Assembly: GCA_016165875.1 (NCBI GenBank)
Contig: JABBOT010000002.1
Span: forward strand, 37,227,868-37,291,867
Source of the DNA: Acanthopleura granulata
Lineage: Eukaryota; Mollusca; Polyplacophora; Chitonida; Chitonidae
DNA: 64,000 nt
Direction: 5' to 3'
Position 1 is the stretch's first letter. Every line of letters starts with the position of its first letter. The notes under the pieces were generated by a model. It was not told the DNA's origin and did no database searches. It worked only from the letters and a program-made list of their open reading frames with translations. The position numbers and the translations under genes are program-made. Shown piece after piece: positions 13,700-25,570 of the stretch.

Positions 13700-14054
13700 G
13701 CAAGAGCGGGGTGAAGAAAAAAAGGGCAACTCTCTGGACCAATACATTTCATTTCATTTCATTTACTTGCATTCACCAGTGCATGCAAGGACTTACACAA
13801 TATCGATTAACACAATATGTACACCAATACTGGCGGGCTTGTTTTATCATATAGATATTATATTCGGTGAAAAACATTTGACAAATATACATAAATAATA
13901 GTGTACTACAAGACATGTTTTCACAGAATACAGATATAACCACGACAAACAGAAATACATTAAATCTGGTGATTTCAACAAAAGAGGAAAAGAAAATACA
14001 TTTACGGTCATAGGTCGGTCATCATTTTAGTGAAACAATTGAATCAATAAACTA
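13700..14054. other. Junction insert between U1 and U2 with an (ATTTC) tract
   Basis: Homology with the end of U3 stops near 13,690 and U2 homology starts near 14,055. In between lie a short TTTCATTTCATTTCATTT tract (about 13,746-13,764), a small palindrome-like TTGCATTCACCAGTGCATGC, and AT-rich sequence. A short tandem tract next to unique sequence would fit the 3' end of a retroelement inserted on the minus strand, but there is no coding part to confirm this. Confidence 0.35.
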
Positions 14055-16669
14055 TAAAGAGTGAAATCGATATCTTGTTGTCAAAAATATACCTTTGCAG
14101 TCTGATATACAGGCGGAAGAAATCATTTGAAAGATGATAAGCCGTGGTAATCTCTGACCTGATCTCAGACACTGGTCATCTTGTTTCTCGATCTGTTCAC
14201 TTGGTCTTATCAGGCGTGTGCATCGGGCATCAGTTCGCCTGCTCCCCAGCACCTTCTGCTATCCGTTTTCCCGGGGTCAAGGTTGACTGTAACCATTCGT
14301 CAATTTGACACGGTCGCCATAACCTATAGGTGAATTTCAAACCAACATGCAGGGAGTATTGCTTGTACATGGTAACTGGTGGAGGCTAAATTTGCCCCCG
14401 GATTTACAAGTCTCAAATTTGACAAACGATCATCTCAAATGCATCATAAAGTAGGCTTGACTATATGTATATGAAAGCATAGTTGCGCGCAGATAATCAG
14501 CTGTATTGTTGTTGAGACCTAAACAAAGTTTAAATTAACGAACTGAATTTACACCTTTGGTTTTGTTTGTCAGTGCATTCTAGTCCTTTTAAAATAATTA
14601 TGACAATATAGAATGTAATTGTCTCGAAAACTAGGTTATAGATTTTAACACTATGAAAACAGGTTGGTGGAGTTTAACATAATGGAAACCGGCTGATGGT
14701 GTTGAACATTAAGACCTAAAAGTATTCTAGCCACCTTTTTGCAAATATATGGACCTTCAGCATATGAACATGTAGGGTTATTGTGTTACAGACTGACAAT
14801 GACAGTTCTGGTAAGAAGTGGGGGAAATTTTCTAGAAAGCTTAATGCAGATAACAAGGTAAATGAATCAGGTTATAACGTTTGATTTCACGCTTATTACC
14901 ACTATGAGAAACAGTGTCAGAAACGATGGCACCATGGCTACAGATCTTTTAGCTGAAGATCTGCTTCCACTTTGGGGACATACACCATGTACGAATGGAT
15001 ACCCCGGGTCTGTGTACAGTTCCGGTTAGAGCCATAGTATTCAGGATGTAGCTACCATTTGGGTGCAATACGAAGGTCACTGAGTACCGAATCCTGCAGT
15101 TGTTCTTCATCTTTTCTGATATTAGCAAACTCCACTTGAAAAGGGATAGAACACTCACCATCAATGTGTGTGTGTTGAATCAGTCGCCAGAACACGGGAA
15201 ACCCAATTTGATCACTCGCGGCTGTATTTACAGGGTATGATATGGGGTTAAACAATACCTCATCTGCGCGGCTGCGTAAGGCTCAAATTTCTCTAATGTC
15301 ACTGTGATATTCCTCTGAGTCGATTATTTGATGTTATATATGATTGCTGGGTCAATATATCCATTTGTATATATATATAAGCGTGGTGGTGTCGAGTTTT
15401 CGAAAAAAGTAGTCATTGAGATTAAGCTAAATATCTGTATTCCGATCGAAGCAGGAATTCGTATGAAATAAGAACCAGAAATAGGTTACTGAATGGATGT
15501 AATTATTTATTAAGGCAGTCGTGATAGTGTATTGCATTTACATCGAGCAAGTGACTAATTGTAAACGATCATAGCGTCGTCGAAGCTTTGGATTTACTCT
15601 CTATGCTGCATTCCATTCTAGTGTATTCCTCCAACAACTAGGATTTTGCTGCACCAAGGCCTGGTCCTATTGCATTGTTTTCTTGTAATTCTGTATTAAA
15701 TGAGACGACAACACAGCATTTTGAGTAATTGTATCACTGACGCCCGATAAATTGCAATTAATATCACTGCAATTTTTACCTATTTCCGTTTAACCCGTGG
15801 TACCGTGTTAAGGGGAGGGGTTGCGTGTAAGTTGTTAACTTTCAAGCATTTATATAGACGATTATCCCTAACTAAGGTAAACAGACCGGATTTCACCGCT
15901 TAAGCCTGATCATTTACCAACTTTAACACCGTCGTGGCTTGTCCGGGTTTTTTACTCTTTATGCCGTAATCTTTTATATTCTGAATTGCCACAGTATTTT
16001 GTTGCCTAATCACAATCGGCACAGCTTCATCCCAAATTAGATTTTAGTTCAGTTTGATCTTCCATGGTTCGCATATTTCCTCTGGGTTTCGGGATCAGAA
16101 GTTTATTTTAATGTAACAAGTTTAACACCCCACATCTGTGTTTTATACGATTCCACGCTGTTAACGAGAATTAATTGCACCCCAACCTATCCGAGAGTAA
16201 TTTCCTAGAATTATGTCTTAGGATTGTTTCAAGCAATTTTTATTTAACACCACTTCAAATGCAAACAGAAGATAAATATGAAAGGTTGTTTACATCCCAA
16301 GGTGAATTAAGTATCATTTTGCGATGATGTCAGAAAATATTCAGCCACTAATGTCCATGTAATGGTGATTCCTCAGTAATGATCCCAGATTAGGCGATTC
16401 TACTATTAGCCTATCAGTGTGATTATCAATAAGATCACGAATATTGAATTGCATGTGACCCAGTGTTGGACGTTTTCTCGTACCCACCTTTTGTTATCTA
16501 TACATGTGCCGCTTAATACCAGTTCAATATCCACCTAGCGTCGGAGTACATAAAAGACACATACTATCGCTCGTGTAGTATAGAAGAGTCATTGGAGTTA
16601 TACGTGTTATTTCCAATACCATCTTACTTCCTGATCTGGGAGGGATGCTTTCAAGACGGATTTGCTTTA

Positions 16670-17040
16670 TTTGTTTATTTTCCCTCACTGATCAAAGTGT
16701 TATTTTAACTGCAGTGAAATATCACATTTTTATATTTCACACAAAGAGATAATGACGTCAAAACAGGAACATTTTAGTTTATAACGTTCCAATCTGATCT
16801 CAGCCGAAAGAAGTCATAATGCAAGTTTAGTCAACTGCTACATTCTCCCGCCACGCAGGAAAACACGACGTCATATAACACGTCATGTACACGACGTCAC
16901 GCCCTTGGCATGTCTGTGACAGCATACGGCTGGCAAACGCTTTCAAATACACAAAATCATGATACTGTTATGGCATAAATAATAAAAAGAATATTGCACT
17001 TCGAAGGCTGAATACCATAAATATTGTCCTCGTGAGAGGT
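16670..17040. other. U2-specific filler with repeated ACGTCA motifs
   Basis: This 370-bp stretch is absent from U1 and U3. It contains ACGTCA at about 16,755, 16,868, 16,880 and 16,894, three of them within 35 bases, and a small hairpin (GTGAAATAT / ATATTTCAC) near 16,710. ACGTCA is the half site bound by CREB/ATF-type bZIP factors in animals. Whether it acts that way here is unknown. Confidence 0.35.
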
Positions 17041-17177
17041 GGCAATGATAACCCACGAGACGCCAAACTCAAGTTTCCAGTGATTATTTAATTATCTATT
17101 ACCTTCATTCACCATTCTAAACCATCGCCGTCATCGTATGAATCTGAGTAAATGTTATATTACTTTACGGATGCCGT

Positions 17178-17236
17178 CGGATAAGTGAAATATTCTTGAG
17201 TACGGCGTAAAACACCAATCAAAGAAATACATAAAT
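17178..17236 (+). mobile_element. SINE 3'-tail fragment
   Basis: Contains AAGTGAAATATTCTTGAGTA, then a GGCGTAAAACACCAATC end and an AAATA-rich tail, identical in form to the 3' end of the complete SINEs. Only the last 60 bases are present, as expected of a strongly 5'-truncated insertion. Confidence 0.75.
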
Positions 17237-17300
17237 AAATACTCTACGGATGGTAACATTTACGAACCTGAAGTCCATTTACCCAAGTCCAATGCTTAAC

Positions 17301-17639
17301 GACCCGCCCGGATAGCGCAGTTGGTTGGGCGTCCGCTTTCGGACGGGGAGATCTGGGTTCAAACCTGGGTCGGGTCATACCAAAGACTTTAAAAAACGGT
17401 ACATTCTGCTTACTCGCTAGGTGCTCAGCAATAAGAGGATAGAGGGTGGACTGGTCGGCCCGGTGTCAGTATAATGTGACTGGGTGAGGGGGCTTGTTGG
17501 GTGTCTTCGGCAAGTCGTCTCGGTGAGGCAGCACCAGATAAAAGATAAGATGGAAATCCGTCCTGCACCAAGGAGACACCCCCTTCGTATAAGTGAAATA
17601 TTCTTGAGTAGGGCGTTAAACAATAAGCATTCATTCATT
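17301..17639 (+). mobile_element. Complete tRNA-derived SINE with 12-bp target-site duplication
   Basis: The head is tRNA-like. Box A TAGCGCAGTTGG lies at 17,313-17,324 and box B GGTTCAAACC at 17,356-17,365, the spacing of an internal RNA polymerase III promoter. A 200-bp body follows, then the shared tail with ATTCTTGAGTAGGGCGTTAAA and an ATTCATTC 3' repeat. The insertion is flanked by CCAATGCTTAAC on both sides (17,289-17,300 and 17,640-17,651), and U1 has a single equivalent site near 7,004. The perfect duplication marks a fairly recent, target-primed insertion. Its body differs from the other SINEs in this window, so it is a separate family. Confidence 0.9.
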
Positions 17640-20056
17640 CCAATGCTTAACAAGGGCCACGTTGCGGTTGGCCTCTGCACACTCGGTTTTAATATCCTCA
17701 ACACGGGATAAAATCTTTCTGGACATTACTTCAGGTTTACTAAACTACAAAGCGTGAACCAGCTTTCATGTATTTAGAGAACAGGTATGTGGGTATTTGC
17801 TTATTTCTTTACATTTTACTGATATACTCCACGGGACACTCCAAATCTTTAATCATGAAATTGAGAGACTTAACATATATGATTTATTGCACTTTTTGAT
17901 AAATGTTACTCTACACAAATGAGTAGTGTGCTTATTTTTTCAACTTTTTTTCTGATATACTCCACGAAACAGTCCATATCTTTAATAAGCAAAACGAACC
18001 ACATTTCGTCAGTCAGTGTATGTGATCCAACAGGAATCATAGACAATACGCTGACGGGGAATGAACACATTTCAACGCTTTTCACATTTAGATATACACT
18101 ACTACCCTGGAGTCTCGGTATACCGGAAGGCTTCACAGCCTAAGGTAACTCAGCTCGAGTCATCCATTGTAGAGTGCAAACCAGGACTTGTGCGACATCA
18201 AAAGTTCTTCACCATGAGAAATTGGCTGGAGGAAACGAGGGGCTAGGTTTATGCTGTATGTTTATTTTATAACTCTGTTCCTTGAGACGACGGATGTCGT
18301 TAAGACTGGGAGTACTGAGATGCCGACTGGGCTGTATAACAAGACGGTTATTACCTATCATTTATAAATTATACAATCGTTCACAGTTTTACGTGGCCTC
18401 TGAAAGTGTATAAAGGGAAAGTGTTGTTCAATATAATTAGAGATTTATATGCATGTAAACAGGGTAATATATTTGCTGTTATGTAACCGTTAAGATATTT
18501 GGCTGTTTGGATCCGTTGTTTTCCTGTTCGACAGCCCGGCGAAAACAGATGCCCTGTCAATGTATATCATTTCTACCTCTAGGACTTCAGATCTAAAAGA
18601 GTTTATCTAAGAGATTTCGCCCGAGGAGATTCCCTACTTCTCCACAAATGACGTGAAAGTGTGGCATTAATTGAAATCCCAACAGAGAGGAAAGTCAACG
18701 TATTTTTTAGAAAAAGAGATATTGTTGTCATTGTGTCAGTGAAGATCCGGTCGTAATTGGAAACATCTTACTTTGATGTCATGTTTTGGTTGCAGCACAC
18801 AGATCAAGACGGTAGCTTTTTGCTTTTTCCTTTTCCTATTTTGGAATACCAAGAAAACATACCAACAGCAGCGACATTACCCATTATGTTGGCGTTCTGA
18901 GGTAATTTACAGGGTATGTCTAACGACATTGTCAAATGTTACTGCTGGTCTTGCACACCATATAATTCGACAAACACTGGATTCGAAATAAGTACATATT
19001 TCAGACGAGGTATTGTCTTTTTCACAGACAAATGTGCTCTTAGCCAATGTCTTCGTCCAGCGATGTATGGGTTGAAAAGCCTGTCCTTTTTCGAAATTTC
19101 CATCACAGGGGGTCAAATACATGTTTTTCGTGGATAATTGAGCATGTCATTTCCTACGAGATAGTCCCACCAAGAGCTGTACTCTTGCCTTGACAACTAA
19201 TCGATTTGCTCACATGTACGGACATTTGTCATCAACTTGTTTTTTTCTGAGATGATAATTTATAGAGAAGACAATTGCTGGTGGGACTATCACGACTGGC
19301 ATTCTTCAGAAGTCAATGATGGGTGTTGGTGGGCCGCAGTTTACACACAGGAAACAGATACAGCCGGAGGAAGTCATTGAAAGATAATAAGTTGTGGTAA
19401 TCTCTGAACCGATCTCCAACACTGATCGGCTTGTTTCTCTGTTGACATGACCTTATTAGGAGTGTGCATCACCTATCAGTTCGCCTGGTCACGTGCTCGT
19501 CCATTTCTTTGGGGCCAGGGTTGACTGTAAATTCCTTAATTTGACAAGGTCGTCATAACCTATAGAGGAAATTCAAACCCCACATGCAGGCGTGCTGCAG
19601 GTTTAAAACCCAAGTTGAATGAAGTATCATTTTTCAGTGATGTCAGAAAACGTGAGTCAATATTCATAAAACCCCCAGATTAGGCGATTCTACTATTAGC
19701 CTATCAGTGTGATTGTCAATAAGATTACGAATATTGAATTGTATGTGTCCCGGCGTTTGAATGCTTTCTGAATACTCATACCCGCCTTTTGTCATCCATA
19801 TCTGTGCTGCTTAATCCCGCCGCGCGGTGTACACGTAACTAGCGTCTGTCCTGGTATACTGTGTTGTGCGTCTGCAGAATCTAATGTCCAATTGTCCAAC
19901 AGATTAGATTGTGGTCTTGAAGGCGTAGGAGTACATAAGCCACATAATTACTCTCATGCAGTATACATGAACGATTGGAGTTCTACGTGTTATTTCTGAT
20001 ATAATCTTACCTCATGGTCTTGGAGGGATGGTTTCCAGTTGGATTTGATTTATATA

Positions 20057-20241
20057 TTTGATTGGTGTTTTACAATGTTATATGGCGGTGGCTAGTATTA
20101 TGACGGGATGAAACTGAGAACACGAGAGAAACTCATAACCATCCGCAGAATACTGGTAGACCTTCCCACGTCCTGGCGAAGACGATGCGAACATATGCTG
20201 AGTTCAAAGCGAGCCTCTCGGGTCATCGCGCTGCGCTATTG
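20057..20241 (-). mobile_element. Old SINE copy, co-duplicated with the unit
   Basis: This is the U3 counterpart of the fossil SINE at 6,569-6,774, with the same truncation point and flanks. It has an additional small internal deletion (the GACCGCACTGGTAA part is missing). Confidence 0.7.
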
Positions 20242-23200
20242 CTTGCTAATCCTCTACCCCTCCCCCCGCCCCAGCTCGTCCACATAGGTTTGCCGCAATT
20301 ATTTAATTATCTATCATATGAACTCCCCATTTTCTCAATTGTATGATAATGGGAATACTTCGTCTTCAACTGTTAGGTGGTTGCTTTGAAAATAATACTT
20401 GTTCCAGGACAATTAACTCAGTGAACATGGCATAAAACTGAGTAAATGTTGTATTATTGTGCTGACGGTAACTTTTGAGGACGAGATATAGTTTTACCCA
20501 AGTTCAAAGATTAAGCAGTCTCACTGTGTGGTTGGTCTCTGCACACTCGATTTTACAATCATCTCCATGAATAAAATCGAGGCAAAACGCTCAAAGCTTC
20601 CTTGCATTACTTAAGGGTTACTAAGCTGCAAAAAGTGAACCAGCTTTCATGTATTTAGAAAAGATGTATGTCTGGTAAGGTGCGATCAATATTAACATAG
20701 CCACAGTTTTTCCCAGTGGGGTTGCGTTATTAATTAAAGCTTTAAACCTTTCCAAAGGGTAAACTGAATCAGCAAACGCGTGTATTATATGATCGGCTCT
20801 CTAAAAAACTGTCCCATTTTAGGCCTTGTATATTGGTCAAATGTGCACTTGGAAATACTCCGGAGATTACACTCGTCTTTTTCAGGCCACCTGAAACAAC
20901 TTTATTTATTAAAGACTTGTGGTCATCTATTCCATGACAAGCACCAGTGACCTGAAGAAGGTCTTCCTAATGTGAAATGAAATTGGACAGTCGTCAAGGT
21001 GTCTGAAGATAGCGTCAATCTACACCATCAGTACTAGTCATTTCCAAATTATACTCTTTTGCTTCATCGATACAGTGGAACGAAAGTGGACCTGAACTGG
21101 ACGGTGCCTTTATTGTTCTCTCCACCTGATGAGTGATATACTGTACTGTACGTCAGTCACAACGCCTCGGGTATAAGTAGGGTATGATGACTATAGCCGC
21201 TGCAGGTCCTTAAAAAATAGGTATAAGATTTTAGTTTGAAACAAATGACTTTCTAGATAATTTGCTTTCTTTATATGAAACAGTCCACAGTTTTCCTATA
21301 AAATATTTGTCCACTATTGTGACTCCGTCTTCAGTTCATTGTATTAAATTCTTTGTTATGGTAATCGGGTAAGCGTGAGGTGATGAGCTGTGTATACGTC
21401 ACAAGCTGCAATGTGATTCAGTCGAGTATTCTTGCAGCTCTTGGCTGCTTTTATGAGTTTTAGCGCCTTTGTACATAGAAGATACTTTAGGCAAAGAAAT
21501 AGCCGTGTAGTAAACATATATACGAGACCAGAAAGTTCATTTTCGAGAATGTGCGTTAGGCTATAACAGTCAATCAACGCGGAAAGCTGGAAAAAGACAT
21601 TGCAAGGCTGAGAGGCATACTTGCTTGTCAACGATGATATGCACCGCAGACTGTTGACCATCAACCGTACACTTACGATGCTATTCATTACATTCAAACT
21701 TATTATTAGCTAAATGAAATGAGTTGATGAACATAAATGAAATGGAATTTTGACTGGAGTGTTTTCTTGCCATATTTGAAGAGCGCTAATACCAGGCCAA
21801 CGGTTTACTACATTCAAGCACATTACATGATGAGTATACACCGGGTTTCCAAATAGTCATGACGTTTTAATAGTGTTCATGTTGAGCCAGGACTAAGCAT
21901 TTATTTTTCGGGAGACTGCTGTCTTTTTAGTGGTGTTAGTTGACCATAAGATTGGCACAGAAAAATTATCAATATGATTAATTGAACCCTTTGGTGCGTG
22001 TTACTTGTCCTTACGTGAGCATTTTGTAACCGCAATTCAAGATACCAGTGTATGACCACGGGCACCCAATAACATTTCTAGCCGGCATCATGCATCAGTG
22101 CATAACAGTAAAGTAATCAAACTTACCTACCTGTTATTTTGTTTGCAGTCAGCAGTCGTCTCAAAAATCAGAGTCATAACCATGAGCGGATACTCCTTAC
22201 ACATTACAGGGATTTGTACAGCAACATTCATTTGGAGCCTCTGTTCAATAAGAAGTCGTGTACTAATAACAGTGTAACCTACCCTATTAAGTTTTTTTCG
22301 AATTAATTATCACTTGAGAAGCATATTTTCACCAGTTACAATTATATGCAACAGTTGGCACTTTCAGAGCCCCTATCTTTTTCTTCATGAAAACATCAAA
22401 TCTACTTACGTTTTGATTCCAAAGGAGACTGTAAAATATTCATTGTAGAAAGTCATCATTTTTTTAAGTTGCCTTGAACCAATTTCCACACATAGCAACG
22501 TGCAGAGGGTTATTTTCTGTATACCTAAGCATGTGAATGTGAAACGCAGACTTCCGTCGTTATAGAAAATCAACCAGGATAAAATCTTCCAGTTGAAGCC
22601 CGTATCAATTCCGTAAGCTATTCTTGTAAAGAGTTAATTAACCTTTTGGGATAAATTGCAAAGAAACTGTCAAATACATACGAAACATCAAAGCAAAGCG
22701 ACTTTTCGGCCTTGCGGAAACATAGGCTAAGCTGACGTACTTGTCCGGGGTTCGTGCTGTGCCAATATAAATCATAATTAGCTCAATATTAGGCTATAGA
22801 ACTGTAGCTAAAGCGTACCAGTGGTAAACCTAAGTGAACAGAAGACTGTAACCGTAAGGAAATGAGCGTCTCAGGTCCGAGCCGAGGTCCTGCTGATTTC
22901 TGAAAGTATCAGCTCTTTCATGTAAAGTAACCACAGGTACCTACATGGATACGTTTATTTGTTGTCGGCTGAGGTCCAACTATTAGTACAAACACACCGT
23001 TTTCTGCTGAAATACTATTGTGCTTGTGCACCAAACCTAGTTAAGGATTTTATGAGCAAACGTACATTGGAAAAACGTGACGTCCTGAGGAAAGAACAAG
23101 AGAGTGGTATGCATAGTTTTACGTATCTTTGTGATAAGTCAGAATTAGCTTTATTAAAACTTATTCAAAACTGCCGGAAAATTTACGAAAATCTTCCATT

Positions 23201-23862
23201 TTCCCATTTTACCGAATGGACAATACTCTAAAGATTGAGAATAATTTCCAGTTCATAAATCAGCATCTTTTACTTCCTTTAATGCTTAGAAGGAGGCCGG
23301 AGATGTAAATGTGAAAAGAAGTTTTGCCAATGGCCACACGTTCACAGACAGCTGGCCCATGAACTTAAATAGCCTTTTCAGCCTTCACATGTAACGTGTT
23401 TCCAATCTGAAAATCATTGTTTTCAATTTTCTTCCTCACTCCTTTGAAAGGTGTCTACACAAGACAATTACCTTGGCTAATTTCCAGAAGCACATACTCT
23501 GTGATAAATTATCACTTCGAAATTTTTTGAAAAGCGCTGGAATATTACCACCTAATGTCATGAGAGGCACGAGGTGGTCATAAAACGGATGTTTATCCCG
23601 ATATTAATGAAACAAGCATTGCAATAATCTAACACGACCTATTGTATCTGTACTATAAATCCTTGGGCATCTAATATAAATCTCAGACGAAATGTTTTGT
23701 GTCACGAACTCTGTCGTTCTGTACATATGATCACCTGTATGACCTGGACCTCTAACGACCTCTTTATGAAAGAAACCCTCAAGAGACACAGTGTGTTACA
23801 TATGCTAGATATTTATAGTTGAGAATATGTTCGACCAAGAAAAAAACTGTTACGGGCATACT

Positions 23863-24117
23863 TTATTTATTTGTTTATTTGATTCTCGCCTTAAGTAAGA
23901 ATATTTCACGTATACGAGGGCGGCGAGCATTATTGCGGGAGGATACCGGGTAGAGAACGGAGGAAACCCACGACCATCCGTAGGTTGCTGGCAGACCTTC
24001 CCACGTACGGCCGGAGAGGAAGCCAGCATGAGTTGGACTTCAACTCATTGCGACCGCATTGGTGGGAGGCTTCGAGGTCATAGCGCTGCGCTAACGCGCT
24101 AACGCACAGAACCACGG
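23863..24117 (-). mobile_element. SINE, near full length, inserted in U3 only
   Basis: The reverse complement starts with a worn tRNA-like head (CCTCCGTGG.., GTTAGCGCG) and continues through the AATGCGGTCGCAATGAGTT region with its box-B-like element. The GTGGGAAGGTCTGCCAGCA and CGGATGGTCGTGGGTTTCC body follows, then a GTGAAATATTCTTACTTAAG tail. U1 has an uninterrupted sequence at the same place (near 10,338), so insertion followed the U1/U3 split. I could not find a convincing target duplication. Confidence 0.8.
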
Positions 24118-24898
24118 AGGTATAATTTAGTTCAGTCATCAGTGGTCACATTTGATGATATCCACATTTGATCACTCCACAGTACAAACCAGTTCCAAAC
24201 CACAGCTCACGTAAATCCCTCACTTAACAGCTGTCATTGAATTTACAACGAAGTTAACATTACCAGAGTCGTGTTACGAGCGATTAATGGTGACAGTGTA
24301 ACCATTTAATGCTGATCTTGAATCCTCAATGAAATCCTCAGGACGTTGATACACCGCCAAAGAACACCCTTATTACAGACATGTGTACCATGTGGAATGT
24401 TTTTCTCAGCATGAAGAGAACATCCGTTTTTTCGTCAGCACAAATGTAACCCTTTTAGTTCGGTAAACGCAGGAATGTCAGGAGAGTCGAATATTAAAAT
24501 AGGCATTGCCATGTCCGAAAATTATTTAAAGAAAACGAATTTACAAACGTTTGCAAAATTGATCAGAGGTATAAAACCTTGTCCTGTCAAATTATGCTGA
24601 CAAGGACAGTATTTTCTGTACCACTTTTATCAGGGCACCACCCATGGAGTAGGTAAGTTTGCCAGGTTTATGGTCTTTGACCCATATGGTCATACTTCAT
24701 AACTACGAGGCAGGAGTTGTATGAATTCATGACCTGGGGCCTGGGTAAAGTTTATATACCGTGCTGAATTTTCCGGTGGCGGAAAGCACTGAGCTCTGAT
24801 CTTGGATCTCCAGTTTCCACTGTCAACCAATCAACGTGAACGGTGTTTGTACTTATGATGAAAATATGGTCATAAATGGATGAAAAATTTGCACAACA

Positions 24899-24949
24899 GG
24901 AAAAAAAAAACAAACCAAAAAAAAAAAAACACACACACACAAAAAAAAC
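24899..24949. repeat. A-rich and (CA) simple repeat
   Basis: Long A runs surrounding a short CACACACACAC tract, at the same position in the unit as the A-rich tract at 10,895. Confidence 0.9.
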
Positions 24950-25356
24950 AACCAGCTGTCTTAAGTTTAAACGATAGTACTCCCAAATCTTTTTAGATTG
25001 GCATATCAATGAGAGCCCGTTGGAATGTACGGTTATCCTTTTGTCTGACCCAAAGCCTCAGGACCCTATGACCTATGTAACTACGAGGAGACAATCAACT
25101 GACAGACAGCACTTATGGAGCAAGTGTCGGAAACATAGTCTGTGTGACAGAAGGGAAGTGAAAATTAAATCATGCATTGATGGCCGGTGAATGTTAAACT
25201 CACAGACAAGACATGCATTAAGGAATGAAGTCAATATGGTCGTCAAGCACGCGAGAGGTCATGTCATCTCCCAGGAGACTGCTTAATTTGTGATATTAAA
25301 GTTGACCTGAGTGGACGGCTATCCTCTCCAGGTCGTTGTTACATGATGTGTCATAA

Positions 25357-25570
25357 GGATCACAGTCCCCCTCCGATCGGTTGTCTATATACATGATCTG
25401 GATCAGATCCCCCCTGCGAGCGGTTGTCTACATATATAATCTAGATCACGGTCCCCCTCCGAGCGGTTGTCTACATATATAATCTGGATCACCGTCCCCC
25501 TCCGAGTGGCTGTCAACATATATAATCTGGATCACAGTCCCCCTCCGAGCGGTTGTCTACATATATATAT
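25357..25570. repeat. Minisatellite, about 44-bp unit, five copies
   Basis: Same unit as at 11,322-11,491 with one extra copy. The units share GATC near the start, CCCCCTCCGAG and GGTTGTCTACATATATA. Confidence 0.9.

Larger units (their letters stand above)
14055..17790. repeat. Array copy U2 (partial)
   Basis: About 14,055-16,640 follows U1 4,050-6,560 closely, with small indels. About 17,040-17,790 follows U1 6,810-7,170 once the SINE at 17,301-17,639 is removed. Between them, 16,670-17,040 has no counterpart and stands where U1 carries its fossil SINE. U2 stops abruptly and U3 begins with U1 position about 2,490, so the junction is an unequal-exchange or replication breakpoint. No gene seen. 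Confidence 0.8.

Noticed and set aside
7888..21697. A 113-codon minus-strand frame of identical length in U1 (7,888-8,229) and U3 (21,356-21,697), suggesting a conserved gene
   Set aside because: By my count about 24 nucleotide differences cause about 16 amino-acid changes, the proportion expected without selection on protein. The frame is absent from U4 at the equivalent place.
9409..23231. Plus-strand frames at 9,409-9,726 and 22,959-23,231 with a shared KYYCACA / SKRTL-KRDVLRKEQ stretch
   Set aside because: Start and end differ through frameshifting indels, and the U4 equivalent near 33,930-34,080 is broken.
11322..25570. Regularly spaced repeats that could recall a CRISPR array
   Set aside because: The whole unit, including the spacer, is repeated, the setting is eukaryotic, and no cas-like gene is present. 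It is a minisatellite.
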